Positions 8,249 to 16,167 of a stretch of DNA of 64,000 nt are shown piece after piece; position 1 is the stretch's first letter, and each line of letters opens with the position of its first letter. A program made the position numbers and the translations under genes. The stretch is from Fructilactobacillus lindneri DSM 20690 = JCM 11027 (GTDB taxonomy: Bacteria; Bacillota; Bacilli; Lactobacillales; Lactobacillaceae), in contig NZ_MIYK01000016.1 in assembly GCF_002907375.1 (NCBI RefSeq), positions 59,907 to 123,906 of the forward strand. The letters are read 5' to 3'. Below the pieces are notes generated by a model, which was not told the origin of the DNA, did no database searches, and saw only the letters and a list, made by a program, of their open reading frames with translations.

Positions 8249-9574
8249 TTATTGTAATGAATCCCATGGTTCCAATACAATCGGAGCTTGTTTTAGTACT
8301 TCCAGTTGTTTTTCCTTTAAATAGTTCTTCTTAACTACAACTTCATAAGTAAAGTCATCCATCCAGCTATCTGACATCACGAAGTAGCCTTTATCACCAA
8401 TCTTTTCACCCCAACTATTTTCCACTTTCCATTTAATTGGTTGATTGTCAATCAAGTCCACGCCCGTCAAAGTCATGGCATGTGTAACTTCAGCTTCATG
8501 ATATTCAAGTCGTTCAGTCTTTGTCATCTGGGTATCAACTCCAAACAACTTATCCTGCAAGTATAATTCACTATCCAAATATCCCTTTTGACGATCCATT
8601 TGTTGCAGTACATCGTTTCCAAACCACACTGTGTCGCCATCTTTGATTTGTTTAATCGCTGCTTCTTTCAATTCTTTCATCGGTGCATTCAAAAATTCAA
8701 TCTGCATTCCACCAACCACGTTATTTTGGCTAGGTAATGAATACATTTCATCCATTTTCTTATCAGGGGCATTGGTCAAAACCACAAAATCATTTAAATC
8801 AACCCCAATGTATTTATTGTAAAATTCTTTTGGAGTTAGTCCTTGGTCTAAATGATATTGATGTTTATCATCGCGATATTCCAAGTCGAATTTTTCAGGT
8901 GGGACACCGACTGATTCAGCGGTAATCCGATAAATTTCCTGCATCATAGCTGCTTTAGTTTCCATAATCTTAGCATCCGATGCATTGTCATTCACTAAAT
9001 CACGCAGTTTCATCCCGTCATGACGCATCTTACGATTCAAGAACATATCAAAGTCACTTGTATTTTCAGTCACAGCTGTTTCTGGGAATGTTTCACGTGG
9101 AACAACGCCATATTTTTGAACTAACGCAGCTGCCATTGCCCACTGTCCGCCATCTTCACCTGGACGACTCAAATAAAAAGCAACATCACGGTCGCTAGTT
9201 GGCCGTCCTGCCAAAGCAATCATTCGGTCGTAAAACATATTAGCCCGTTCAATTTTATCCCAAAAGAATAAACAACTTTGAGATAATTCAAAATCTTTTT
9301 TATCATATTTAACCGCAAAACGGTGCCGTAAAGTATTTAAAATTGAAAATAACCAGCAGCGTCCACTATGCTTTTGATTAGAAACTTTACCCGTATCAAT
9401 TTCATTAGAAAAAGTATGATTTAATTTACTGAAAACTTTAGCATTCGTAGCGGTTTTATTAATCCCATTGCTTAAAACCGCGTTGGTCACAATTTCTTGA
9501 TCGGAACGTTTTTCTAAAGCATTTTTCATTTCTTTGATATCTGCTTGTGTAATTGGTTGATTTAATTCTGTCAT
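8249..9574 (-). CDS. pepC: Aminopeptidase C (bleomycin-hydrolase family, C1B)
   Basis: A 441-residue cytoplasmic cysteine aminopeptidase of lactic acid bacteria that degrades casein-type and other peptides. The catalytic Cys73 lies in QKHSGRCWLFS. The catalytic histidine is in VTHAMTLTGVD and the asparagine in KVENSWG, all in the C1B order and with the usual length (about 440-450). The ribosome binding site AGGAGTTAG fits the ATG. It is a single gene; a TGTTTCACGTGGAACA sequence inside it (9089-9104) resembles parS. Confidence 0.97.
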   Translation of the reverse strand: MTELNQPITQADIKEMKNALEKRSDQEIVTNAVLSNGINKTATNAKVFSKLNHTFSNEIDTGKVSNQKHSGRCWLFSILNTLRHRFAVKYDKKDFELSQSCLFFWDKIERANMFYDRMIALAGRPTSDRDVAFYLSRPGEDGGQWAMAAALVQKYGVVPRETFPETAVTENTSDFDMFLNRKMRHDGMKLRDLVNDNASDAKIMETKAAMMQEIYRITAESVGVPPEKFDLEYRDDKHQYHLDQGLTPKEFYNKYIGVDLNDFVVLTNAPDKKMDEMYSLPSQNNVVGGMQIEFLNAPMKELKEAAIKQIKDGDTVWFGNDVLQQMDRQKGYLDSELYLQDKLFGVDTQMTKTERLEYHEAEVTHAMTLTGVDLIDNQPIKWKVENSWGEKIGDKGYFVMSDSWMDDFTYEVVVKKNYLKEKQLEVLKQAPIVLEPWDSLQ

Positions 9575-9632
9575 ATTCTAACTCCTTTTGGTTTACCTGT
9601 TATTTTAGGCATTTATGCTCATAAAAACAAAT

Positions 9633-9662
9633 AAAATCCAGCAACCTACATTGCTGGATTTT
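9633..9662 (-). terminator. Terminator of the signal peptidase gene
   Basis: AAAATCCAGCAA pairs with TTGCTGGATTTT around a 6-base loop. It lies between the end of lepB and the start of pepC, both on the minus strand. Confidence 0.85.
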
Positions 9663-9674
9663 ACTTAATTATTT

Positions 9675-10313
9675 TTAATAATCACGATCATTAACATTAT
9701 CACGTTTTTGTTTATCAGTACTCCATGGGAAAGTCTTAACAACCCCAATCACGTGGTCTTTAGGTACAAAGCCCCAATAACGACTATCGTTAGAAACACT
9801 TCGGTGATCTCCTAAGACAAAGTATTGACCTTGTTTAACTTTCATAGCTCCTTTGTTCTTAGGCCAGTTATTTGAAAGGGAGTTAATATTCCAATTACCC
9901 GGCTGATTATTATACTCGGTTCCCTGCTTTTGTTGGCTACTGCTGATATAGCTTTGATCAACTTTTTTACCATTAACCAACAAATCGCCATTTTTAAACT
10001 CTACTGTATCGCCTGGCAAAGCAACTACCCGCTTAACGTAGTCGGTTCCGGCATTTCCTAATAATCGTTTCATTGGACTGTCATTTGACGGTGCATCGGG
10101 ATCAAGTCCAGTGGCATTAAACACAATCACACTGCCATGCTTAATTTTAGATTGACACCAGACCATAATTCGTTCGTTATTTTCCAAATTAGGTTGCATT
10201 GATGGTCCATCAACTCGTGCCATGGTGAAGACAAATTGTTTAATCAGTAAAGCAACTGCTAAGCCGATCACAATTGGAATTACCCAGCCTAAAATTCCTT
10301 TTAAGGTTTTCAT
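9675..10313 (-). CDS. lepB: Type I signal peptidase
   Basis: A 212-residue membrane-anchored serine protease that cleaves signal peptides of exported proteins. One N-terminal transmembrane segment lies at about residues 9-30. The catalytic Ser38 is in GPSMQPNL and the catalytic Lys94 in YVKRVVALPGD. Box E is GDHRSVSNDSRYWG. The Ser/Lys dyad and single anchor are typical of Gram-positive SipS/LepB. An insertion between the Ser and Lys boxes (residues 66-90) is somewhat long but common in lactobacilli. The ribosome binding site is GAGGAG. Confidence 0.95.
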   Translation of the reverse strand: MKTLKGILGWVIPIVIGLAVALLIKQFVFTMARVDGPSMQPNLENNERIMVWCQSKIKHGSVIVFNATGLDPDAPSNDSPMKRLLGNAGTDYVKRVVALPGDTVEFKNGDLLVNGKKVDQSYISSSQQKQGTEYNNQPGNWNINSLSNNWPKNKGAMKVKQGQYFVLGDHRSVSNDSRYWGFVPKDHVIGVVKTFPWSTDKQKRDNVNDRDY

Positions 10314-10355
10314 TTAGTCTCCTCATTTCTGTCTCATTATTCTTTAATTTTACCA

Positions 10356-11249
10356 CTAATAAGCGAGATTACGCTGTAAAAACTTCACTTTTTGTGCATA
10401 AACCATTTCATTCATAAACCCACTAGGACCATGCGGAACATCTTTGATAATATGTAATTCAACATTTTCACTGCCAATTTTTTCTGCGACTTTAGCAGCC
10501 AAATTAACGGTTTGAATGTAAGGAACTACACGGTCTCCAGTTCCAGCATACATTAAAACTGGAACCATGACCTGATTAAGGTATGTAGCAGGATTAGCCA
10601 TGGCATTTAAATGAGGGACATCACTAGGACGATGAAACCCGAGCATAGCTCCTTCAAATGAGTCGGCTTCTCCAGTTTCGGTAAATTTTGGTGTTTGTCC
10701 TAAAACTTCAAACTCTGGTTTCATCATAGCCAAATTGTAAGGTCCGTATGAAGCAATTACGCCATTTACCTGACTTGAATAATTAAAATTTCCACCAAAA
10801 TCAGTTTGTAACTCTCCGTCAGCTTCTGAGGCTGCTACTAGCATCGCTAATTGTGCTCCAGATGATTCTCCCATCATAAACACGTTGCGTGGATCAAAAT
10901 GATATTGATTCGCATTTGCCTTTACCCAACGCACAACTGCTTTTAATTCATAAATTGGCGTTGGAAATGGTGCCATATAACTCAATGAGTAATTTGGGCT
11001 TACTACCGCATAGCCATGTTTTAATAAGGCTAATGCACCATTAAGCTTACTAGAACTTTTACTGCCAAAATACATCCCGCCGCCATGCACATCAATAATA
11101 ACTGGATAGGTTTCCTGATGCTGATTAGGCAAATAAATGTCTAATAATCGCCGTTTCCCATTTGCATATGGAATATCAAAGAATTTGCGTTGGACGAACT
11201 TGTTATTAGCAGGCATAAAATGAGTTTCTCGCTCAATGAATTTAACCAT
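10356..11249 (-). CDS. Alpha/beta-hydrolase esterase, HSL-like
   Basis: A 297-residue carboxylesterase of the alpha/beta-hydrolase_3 group. The oxyanion-hole motif HGGGMYFG begins at residue 55, the nucleophile sits in GESSGAQLA (about 127-135), and the acid and histidine are likely in AGTGDRVVPY and DVPHGPSG near the C-terminus. There is no signal peptide, so it is probably cytoplasmic. AAGGAG lies 8 bp before ATG 11249. It sits 42 bp upstream of lepB on the same strand. Its natural substrate is unknown. Confidence 0.85.
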   Translation of the reverse strand: MVKFIERETHFMPANNKFVQRKFFDIPYANGKRRLLDIYLPNQHQETYPVIIDVHGGGMYFGSKSSSKLNGALALLKHGYAVVSPNYSLSYMAPFPTPIYELKAVVRWVKANANQYHFDPRNVFMMGESSGAQLAMLVAASEADGELQTDFGGNFNYSSQVNGVIASYGPYNLAMMKPEFEVLGQTPKFTETGEADSFEGAMLGFHRPSDVPHLNAMANPATYLNQVMVPVLMYAGTGDRVVPYIQTVNLAAKVAEKIGSENVELHIIKDVPHGPSGFMNEMVYAQKVKFLQRNLAY

Positions 11250-11261
11250 GATTATCTCTCC

Positions 11262-11289
11262 TTTGCAGGTTAAAATTTGCAGGTTAAAA
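11262..11289. repeat. 14-bp unit repeated twice in tandem
   Basis: TTTGCAGGTTAAAA occurs twice head to tail just upstream of the esterase ribosome binding site. It looks like a small local duplication. Confidence 0.8.
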
Positions 11290-11309
11290 TACGAATCTTA
11301 AAGCTGAAA

Positions 11310-11639
11310 CTAATTATTTCGTTTTATCTCATGTTTAGCCGTTACATACCCATCAATAAAATCAGAGATTTCTATTAACCGATTTCCAAGTAGTTTATTC
11401 AAAAAATCAACAATTCTTTTGGGATACAACTTAAAATGCCGATGATTATTATAGTCATTTAATGCTTGAGTATAGCCACGTTGATAGTCTGATACATTAT
11501 TTTTTTCTGCCCCATGATAGGTATATTTATAATTCGCTTTATTTTGGCTTCCCTTGGTATAAAATTTTTTGGCACTATCGTACTTTCCGCTTTCATAATC
11601 AGACTTGACTTTATCGTGTAATTCTTTAAGCGTTATCAT
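11310..11639 (-). CDS. Uncharacterised 109-residue protein
   Basis: I do not recognise this family. The product is soluble, charged and rich in Lys, Tyr and Asn. It opens with a helical stretch (MITLKELHDKVKSDYESGKYD), continues with DYQRGYTQALNDYNNHRHF and ends with LLGNRLIEISDFIDGYVTAKHE. The RGYTQAL and DGYVTAK phrases look like two copies of a short helical unit. The internal ATG at 11639 is chosen because AAGGAG lies 10 bp upstream of it, inside the longest possible frame. It lies between the Rgg regulator and the esterase on the same strand, and may be part of their transcript. Confidence 0.6.
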   Translation of the reverse strand: MITLKELHDKVKSDYESGKYDSAKKFYTKGSQNKANYKYTYHGAEKNNVSDYQRGYTQALNDYNNHRHFKLYPKRIVDFLNKLLGNRLIEISDFIDGYVTAKHEIKRNN

Positions 11640-11724
11640 GATTTCATCTCTCCTTTTTATTTCCAATAATTTGGCATTAAATCAGTTAAATTAATTACTT
11701 GAAAAGGTGACAAATCCATCAATA

Positions 11725-12594
11725 TTAAGAAATAATCCCATTAACTTCATATTCCATTCTATCTTTAAATTCAGATAATCGATCAGCGTGTTCATCAAAT
11801 CCCATCATTTCAAACTGATTGATAACACTTGTTACCATCGAATTTCTCGTGATTAAGTGTTTTAAAAGTTCTAGATAATAATTACTCATTAATTTATCAT
11901 ACATTTTTCGCGGTGTATCTTGAGAAACACTATTCAATTGCTGAATATAAAAACGAGCATTTTGAAAATCTTTTCGTTCAAATGATAAAACAATACAGTT
12001 ATTTAAAAAGATAGCCAGATCACTTTTATAAGTATCAATTTGACTCAAAATTTTAGTCTTTCTAAATAACGTATTGAACGTTGCACGAATATACTCGCTA
12101 CTAAAAATTTGCAGACAATTCGAAAATAGAAACATTTCAAAGTGTCCCCATTGTTGAATTCCTTCTAAATAATTCTTGATTAAACCAATATCTTCATCAA
12201 CATCAAAAACAGGTTTTTCATGTGATTTGTTCAAAAATAATTTCAATTCAATTGATAAGCAGCAAAAAAAGAAGTCATTATAATCTTTGTATTTAGCTTG
12301 AAAATTTAAAATTCTTTTTTGAATTTCAAAATCTCTTTCTTGATAAATGTTTTCCTGAAAATATTGTAAAGCCTGTTCTTTTTCAGTTTGCGTACTGTTA
12401 TTGAGATAGAAAGTGTATTCCTGCACAGTAACGTTCATTCTTTTTAAATACTTGAACAAAATATCGCTTGCGACTCTTGATTTATTATTCTCAAATGATG
12501 ATAAAGTAGTCCGACTAGAAATATCTCTAGATAACTGTAGTTGAGACATTCCTCTTTCTTGACGCAGCTTTTTTATTAGTTCCCCGTTAGTCAT
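11725..12594 (-). CDS. Rgg/GadR/MutR-family transcriptional regulator
   Basis: A 289-residue regulator with an N-terminal Cro/C1 helix-turn-helix (residues 5-60; LIKKLRQERGMSQLQLS, then TTLSSFENNKSRVASDILFKYL) followed by an all-helical C-terminal region as in Rgg proteins, which often bind short hydrophobic peptides. It is divergent from an MFS transporter gene with 112 bp between them, which suggests it controls that gene. I found no convincing short hydrophobic peptide gene beside it. The ribosome binding site GAGGG is adequate. Confidence 0.85.
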   Translation of the reverse strand: MTNGELIKKLRQERGMSQLQLSRDISSRTTLSSFENNKSRVASDILFKYLKRMNVTVQEYTFYLNNSTQTEKEQALQYFQENIYQERDFEIQKRILNFQAKYKDYNDFFFCCLSIELKLFLNKSHEKPVFDVDEDIGLIKNYLEGIQQWGHFEMFLFSNCLQIFSSEYIRATFNTLFRKTKILSQIDTYKSDLAIFLNNCIVLSFERKDFQNARFYIQQLNSVSQDTPRKMYDKLMSNYYLELLKHLITRNSMVTSVINQFEMMGFDEHADRLSEFKDRMEYEVNGIIS

Positions 12595-12652
12595 TTTAAC
12601 GCCCTCAATTCATAGTGACGAGATACTTTACATAAGCGTACTACAAATTAAA

Positions 12653-12673
12653 ACAGAATGTACAATACTCTGT
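12653..12673. promoter_or_regulatory. Imperfect inverted repeat in the rgg-MFS divergent region
   Basis: ACAGA and TCTGT arms flank an 11-base centre that contains a -10-like TACAAT (12661-12666). It is a plausible operator for the Rgg regulator, but the arms are short. Confidence 0.35.
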
Positions 12674-12706
12674 AATCAATTATTTTTACAGAAAGCGGGT
12701 ATCAAT

Positions 12707-13885
12707 ATGAATTTTACATTATTACGGCAAAATAAATTTAGAAATTTCTTTTTTGCTGATATTATTTCTGGCTTTGGAGTTGAAATGGCAACAGTCGGAG
12801 CTAACTGGTATGTTTTACAACAAACTCATTCTGATAGTATTGTAGGAATGTTTTTAGCCATTAACGTACTCGCAGGCTTTCTAATCTCACCAATTGCTGG
12901 TTGGATAACCGATAAATTTATGCGTAGAAACGTGATTATTGCTACATTTGTTTTCCGTGCCATTCCAATTGCATTAATTGCTCTTTGGCTGTATCTATTT
13001 AAATTTAACCTTATCGCCATGTACCTGTTAGCGATTGTCACAGGAGCTGGCTGGGTTGCTTATATGTCATCATCACGAAGTTATGTACAGGCAATCGTGC
13101 CAGATAATTTACTTGGAATGGCGAACTCTTTTATTGAAATCTCGTTGCAAGTCGGCATGTTTCTCGCTGGAGCTGCTTCTGGAGTCGTAATTAATTATGT
13201 GGGTTTTATTCCAATTTTGCTTTTAAATGTTATTTTATTCTCAATTGCCATTATTTTGATGTTTACTAGTCCGATAGATCATCAAACAATTGCAAAAACT
13301 GAAAACAATGTCAAAGAAAATTCCGTTTTTAGTTATGTATTGGAACATAAATTAATCTTGATTTTAGGATTAATCTCGATTCTTCCTTTGATTGTGACCC
13401 AACTATTTAATGTTTCAATGCCTGGATATGTCAGTAATATTTTAAACGATAACAGTATTGCCTACGGAATTACCGACATGTGTTATGGAATCGGTGGCCT
13501 AGCTGCTGGTTTACTATCTGCCTGGCTTTTAAATAAATTCAACAAACAGCATTTGTTGATAGCCTTCTTTACAATCGCAAGTATTGCACTGTTTAGTTTA
13601 TTTATTTTAAAATCCACTCTGCTTACTTACTCATTTGCATTTTTAATTGGTCTTTCTAATTCATCATTGCGAGTAACTATTAATACTATTTTAATGCGAG
13701 TTGTAAAAAAATCTTATATGGGTCGGACTACCTCAATGTGGACTGGTGGTGCACAATTTATCGAAATCTTTTCGTCAACTTTTATTGGTCGCTTAAACGA
13801 TGTTTGGGGAGCTAACTATGGCTTTCTTTGTATGTTCATCATTATGGTAATCGGATTGGTAAGTAGTTTGTTTGTAAAGGAATGA
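12707..13885 (+). CDS. MFS transporter (MFS_3, macrolide-efflux-like)
   Basis: A 392-residue, about 12-helix transporter. It begins FTLLRQNKFRNFFFADIISGFG, a typical opening of MefA-like and enterobactin-exporter-like MFS proteins. The loop-2/3 motif is GWITDKFMRRNVI. Charged residues are few and confined to the loops. It is transcribed divergently from the rgg-type regulator. The Shine-Dalgarno region is poor (GAAAGCGGG), so expression may be low or controlled. The substrate is unknown; peptide or antibiotic export is a guess from context only. Confidence 0.82.
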   Translation: MNFTLLRQNKFRNFFFADIISGFGVEMATVGANWYVLQQTHSDSIVGMFLAINVLAGFLISPIAGWITDKFMRRNVIIATFVFRAIPIALIALWLYLFKFNLIAMYLLAIVTGAGWVAYMSSSRSYVQAIVPDNLLGMANSFIEISLQVGMFLAGAASGVVINYVGFIPILLLNVILFSIAIILMFTSPIDHQTIAKTENNVKENSVFSYVLEHKLILILGLISILPLIVTQLFNVSMPGYVSNILNDNSIAYGITDMCYGIGGLAAGLLSAWLLNKFNKQHLLIAFFTIASIALFSLFILKSTLLTYSFAFLIGLSNSSLRVTINTILMRVVKKSYMGRTTSMWTGGAQFIEIFSSTFIGRLNDVWGANYGFLCMFIIMVIGLVSSLFVKE

Positions 13886-14007
13886 TATTATTATACAAAA
13901 TAATAATAAATATTGTTAAATTCATTTTATTAATATTCTGATTATGAATCAATTCCAAAAAGGTTATAATAATAGGATTATTTTAGATTATTAGACTACT
14001 AACAATC

Positions 14008-14048
14008 AAAAAAGGTCGCTCATGATTTAATTCATGAGCGACCTTTTT
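14008..14048. terminator. Bidirectional terminator
   Basis: AAAAGGTCGCTCATGA pairs with TCATGAGCGACCTTTTT around an 8-base AT loop. It lies between the convergent MFS gene and the 188-residue unknown gene. Confidence 0.88.
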
Positions 14049-14062
14049 AATTTGCTATTTAA

Positions 14063-14629
14063 TTAATCCTGCTTAGGAAAACCATCAAAATCAACGTTTG
14101 CATTATCAAATACATTCGTTTTTGTTCCAAAGTCAGAAGCTTCAGCAGCGCCAAAGCCAGTATATAACAATGGATGAGCCAAATTTTGAATCTTAACTGC
14201 TTCTAAAGCCAAGCCTAAGTTATTAAAGTTCTTAGGTTTGAAGCAACGAACTAATACATATACTTGCTGGTTAACTGCCAAAGCAGCAGGTTTACCATCT
14301 ACTTGTAAAACTTCATTGGCAGGCAATCCTGTCACAGGTGCATCAGAGTTAGCCCCATAAATGGTTGGCGCATATGGAGCCTTTGAAATATAAGTAGCAC
14401 GCGTATCATCATGAATGGCACTATGATAAAAATGATTCTCAAGATATTTTACTAATGTTTCATCCCCGCTAACCACTTTGGGATCAGATAAAGTAATCGT
14501 ATAAGCTGGAGTATGATCCATGCCAATTCGACTAACTACTTTTTCTGCCAAAGAGTTAAATTGTACAAATCCAGTTACAACTGCTTCTGAACCTGGCTTT
14601 ACATTTGCTGCATTTAAAGAGTCTGCCAT
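14063..14629 (-). CDS. Uncharacterised 188-residue protein downstream of the citrate operon
   Basis: I do not recognise this protein. It is soluble, with no signal peptide or membrane segment. Beta-rich phrases such as GSEAVVTGFVQFNSLAEKVV and AVNQQVYVLVRCFKPKNF suggest a small barrel, possibly OB-like. ATG 14629 is chosen because AAGGAAGT lies just upstream, within the longest frame. It starts 60 bp after citG on the same strand; a TGTTAAAAT sequence in the gap could be its own extended -10 promoter. A role in citrate use is possible from position but has no sequence support. Confidence 0.6.
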   Translation of the reverse strand: MADSLNAANVKPGSEAVVTGFVQFNSLAEKVVSRIGMDHTPAYTITLSDPKVVSGDETLVKYLENHFYHSAIHDDTRATYISKAPYAPTIYGANSDAPVTGLPANEVLQVDGKPAALAVNQQVYVLVRCFKPKNFNNLGLALEAVKIQNLAHPLLYTGFGAAEASDFGTKTNVFDNANVDFDGFPKQD

Positions 14630-14689
14630 AATAAAAACTTCCTTCCACATTGCCATATATTATCTATCGCGCTCATTTTAACATTAAAT

Positions 14690-15571
14690 TTATATTTTTT
14701 GACACAGTTTAGCTAAAAAGATGGTTAAAATCAATAGATCTGCTGAGCCGCCAAGACTTAAATTTTGTTTACCAAACTCCTGACACATTTTTTGTAGTTC
14801 CTGTAAATCCAATTTCCCGGTTGAGTGTTTCACGTGTAACATTTTTTGGACTTGTTGATGAACTTGATCAACAATCGCAACACTTCCAGCCCGTTTAATC
14901 AGATTACTATCAATATTGTTAGCTACAATACTCAATAAGGCAGTGAGAATTCGTTCATTTTCCGTTCCTGTACTGTTTAATAATGCTGGCAACCCGGCAT
15001 CAATTACCGTTTTGAAACCAGTTTCAGCCTCCCCACGAATTCCAGTAGTCCCATATTGCAAAAACTGTTTTTCACCAGCTGTTAACTCGGCTTTATTTTG
15101 AATCTGACTCAAATCATGCTTAACCAGTCCAGCTGTCATCTGCTGTTCTATCTGCATAATCTGTCCCAGTGTTACGTGTCGCGTTTGAGACGTTGCATAA
15201 CCAACTGCCGTTACCATAATACCTAATGCAAAAATTGCCCCTTTATGCGTATTTACATTATTAGTAACCTGATACATTAACTTTTCAGCTTTAATTCCCA
15301 AGGGACGAATCCTAGCAAACATTTCTGTTAAATCATTGCCAGCATACTCGTGTCCTACTGCAAAACATTGCTGTAAATATGGCTGCATCGTCGTTGCACT
15401 ATCAATAAAATTAAAAACATCCATATCGGCATGGCCATCATTATTAACAGGATCCACCAAGCCAGGTTTCGGATTGGTAACTACTTCATAAAGCATCGCT
15501 TGAATCGCTGCTAAAACTACTTCATGCTGCCGTCGTACTGCTATTGGTAACTCTAAAACATTATCCTTCAT
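14690..15571 (-). CDS. citG: Triphosphoribosyl-dephospho-CoA synthase
   Basis: A 293-residue enzyme that makes 2'-(5''-triphosphoribosyl)-3'-dephospho-CoA, the precursor of the citrate lyase prosthetic group, from ATP and dephospho-CoA. The family signature is MLYEVVTNPKPGLVDPVNNDGHADMD, followed by THKGAIFALGI and GIRGEAETGF. The start at 15571 is preferred: ATGAGG lies 9 bp upstream and the N-terminus MKDNVLELPI then fits the family. The longer frame would read 29 codons into citX. The start overlaps the citX stop by 11 bp, which implies translational coupling. Confidence 0.93.
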   Translation of the reverse strand: MKDNVLELPIAVRRQHEVVLAAIQAMLYEVVTNPKPGLVDPVNNDGHADMDVFNFIDSATTMQPYLQQCFAVGHEYAGNDLTEMFARIRPLGIKAEKLMYQVTNNVNTHKGAIFALGIMVTAVGYATSQTRHVTLGQIMQIEQQMTAGLVKHDLSQIQNKAELTAGEKQFLQYGTTGIRGEAETGFKTVIDAGLPALLNSTGTENERILTALLSIVANNIDSNLIKRAGSVAIVDQVHQQVQKMLHVKHSTGKLDLQELQKMCQEFGKQNLSLGGSADLLILTIFLAKLCQKI

Positions 15572-16106
15572 CGCTAAATACCTCATTGTATACTTGATTA
15601 ACATATGCTTGCAGTTCTGCAACCGAATGGGTTCGGTTTCTACCGCATTCTTTGGCATCGCGATTACAAATAAAACACTTGCGACTCGGCCAATTTAACT
15701 GTTTGCGTGAATAATGAGCGTTTTTAGCATCCATCACATCAATATCAAAGAGACGACCTAACAGATTGTGGTCTTCAAACTCAGATGCTAATTGCTTCAC
15801 CTGCATCCCAGACAATTGAAACACATAAAAATTTTCTGGACCTGTCGGCTGATTTTGCTGAATTTTTTTTAATAACTTTCCGTTAGCTTGTAAAATAGTT
15901 TCAATTTGTTTAATCCCAGCTTTGAATAACTTTACAATTTTGTCATTCGTCTTAATTGGTCCTGGAATATTAAGTTTGACAGCAACTATCGTATCATCAG
16001 GATACTGCTGTAATAATTGTTGTTGCAGTGCTGCCCGTTGGTCCTTATTTCGCAAAACATCTGCAATCGTTTGTTCGCTGCCGTTTTTAAAAATATCAGC
16101 TTTCAT
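15561..16106 (-). CDS. citX: Citrate lyase holo-[acyl-carrier protein] synthase
   Basis: A 181-residue enzyme that transfers the phosphoribosyl-dephospho-CoA group to apo-CitD. The C-terminal region GRLFDIDVMDAKN, then SRKCFICNRDAKECGRNRTHS, is the CitX signature with its Cys-rich core. The second of two adjacent ATG codons is preferred (GAGAGG 6 bp upstream). It is separated from citF by a hairpin, so citX and citG may be made at a lower level than the lyase subunits. It is a stand-alone CitX, not a CitX-CitG fusion. Confidence 0.92.
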   Translation of the reverse strand: MKADIFKNGSEQTIADVLRNKDQRAALQQQLLQQYPDDTIVAVKLNIPGPIKTNDKIVKLFKAGIKQIETILQANGKLLKKIQQNQPTGPENFYVFQLSGMQVKQLASEFEDHNLLGRLFDIDVMDAKNAHYSRKQLNWPSRKCFICNRDAKECGRNRTHSVAELQAYVNQVYNEVFSDEG

Positions 16107-16117
16107 CATTTACCTCT

Positions 16118-16157
16118 CAAAAAAAGCCTCTACCTCATTGCAAGATAGAAGCTTTTT
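16118..16157 (-). terminator. Intercistronic terminator or attenuator between citF and citX
   Basis: On the minus strand AAAAAAGCTTCTATC pairs with GGTAGAGGCTTTTTT, ending 11 bp before citX. Because citX and citG have no clear own promoter, partial read-through is the likely arrangement. Confidence 0.7.
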
Positions 16158-16167
16158 TATTATCTAA

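Noticed and set aside
8231..8257. Hairpin TTACAATAA/TTATTGTAA at the pepC stop
   Set aside because: It has no T run in the direction of pepC transcription and pairs only A-T-rich bases, so it is a weak terminator candidate.
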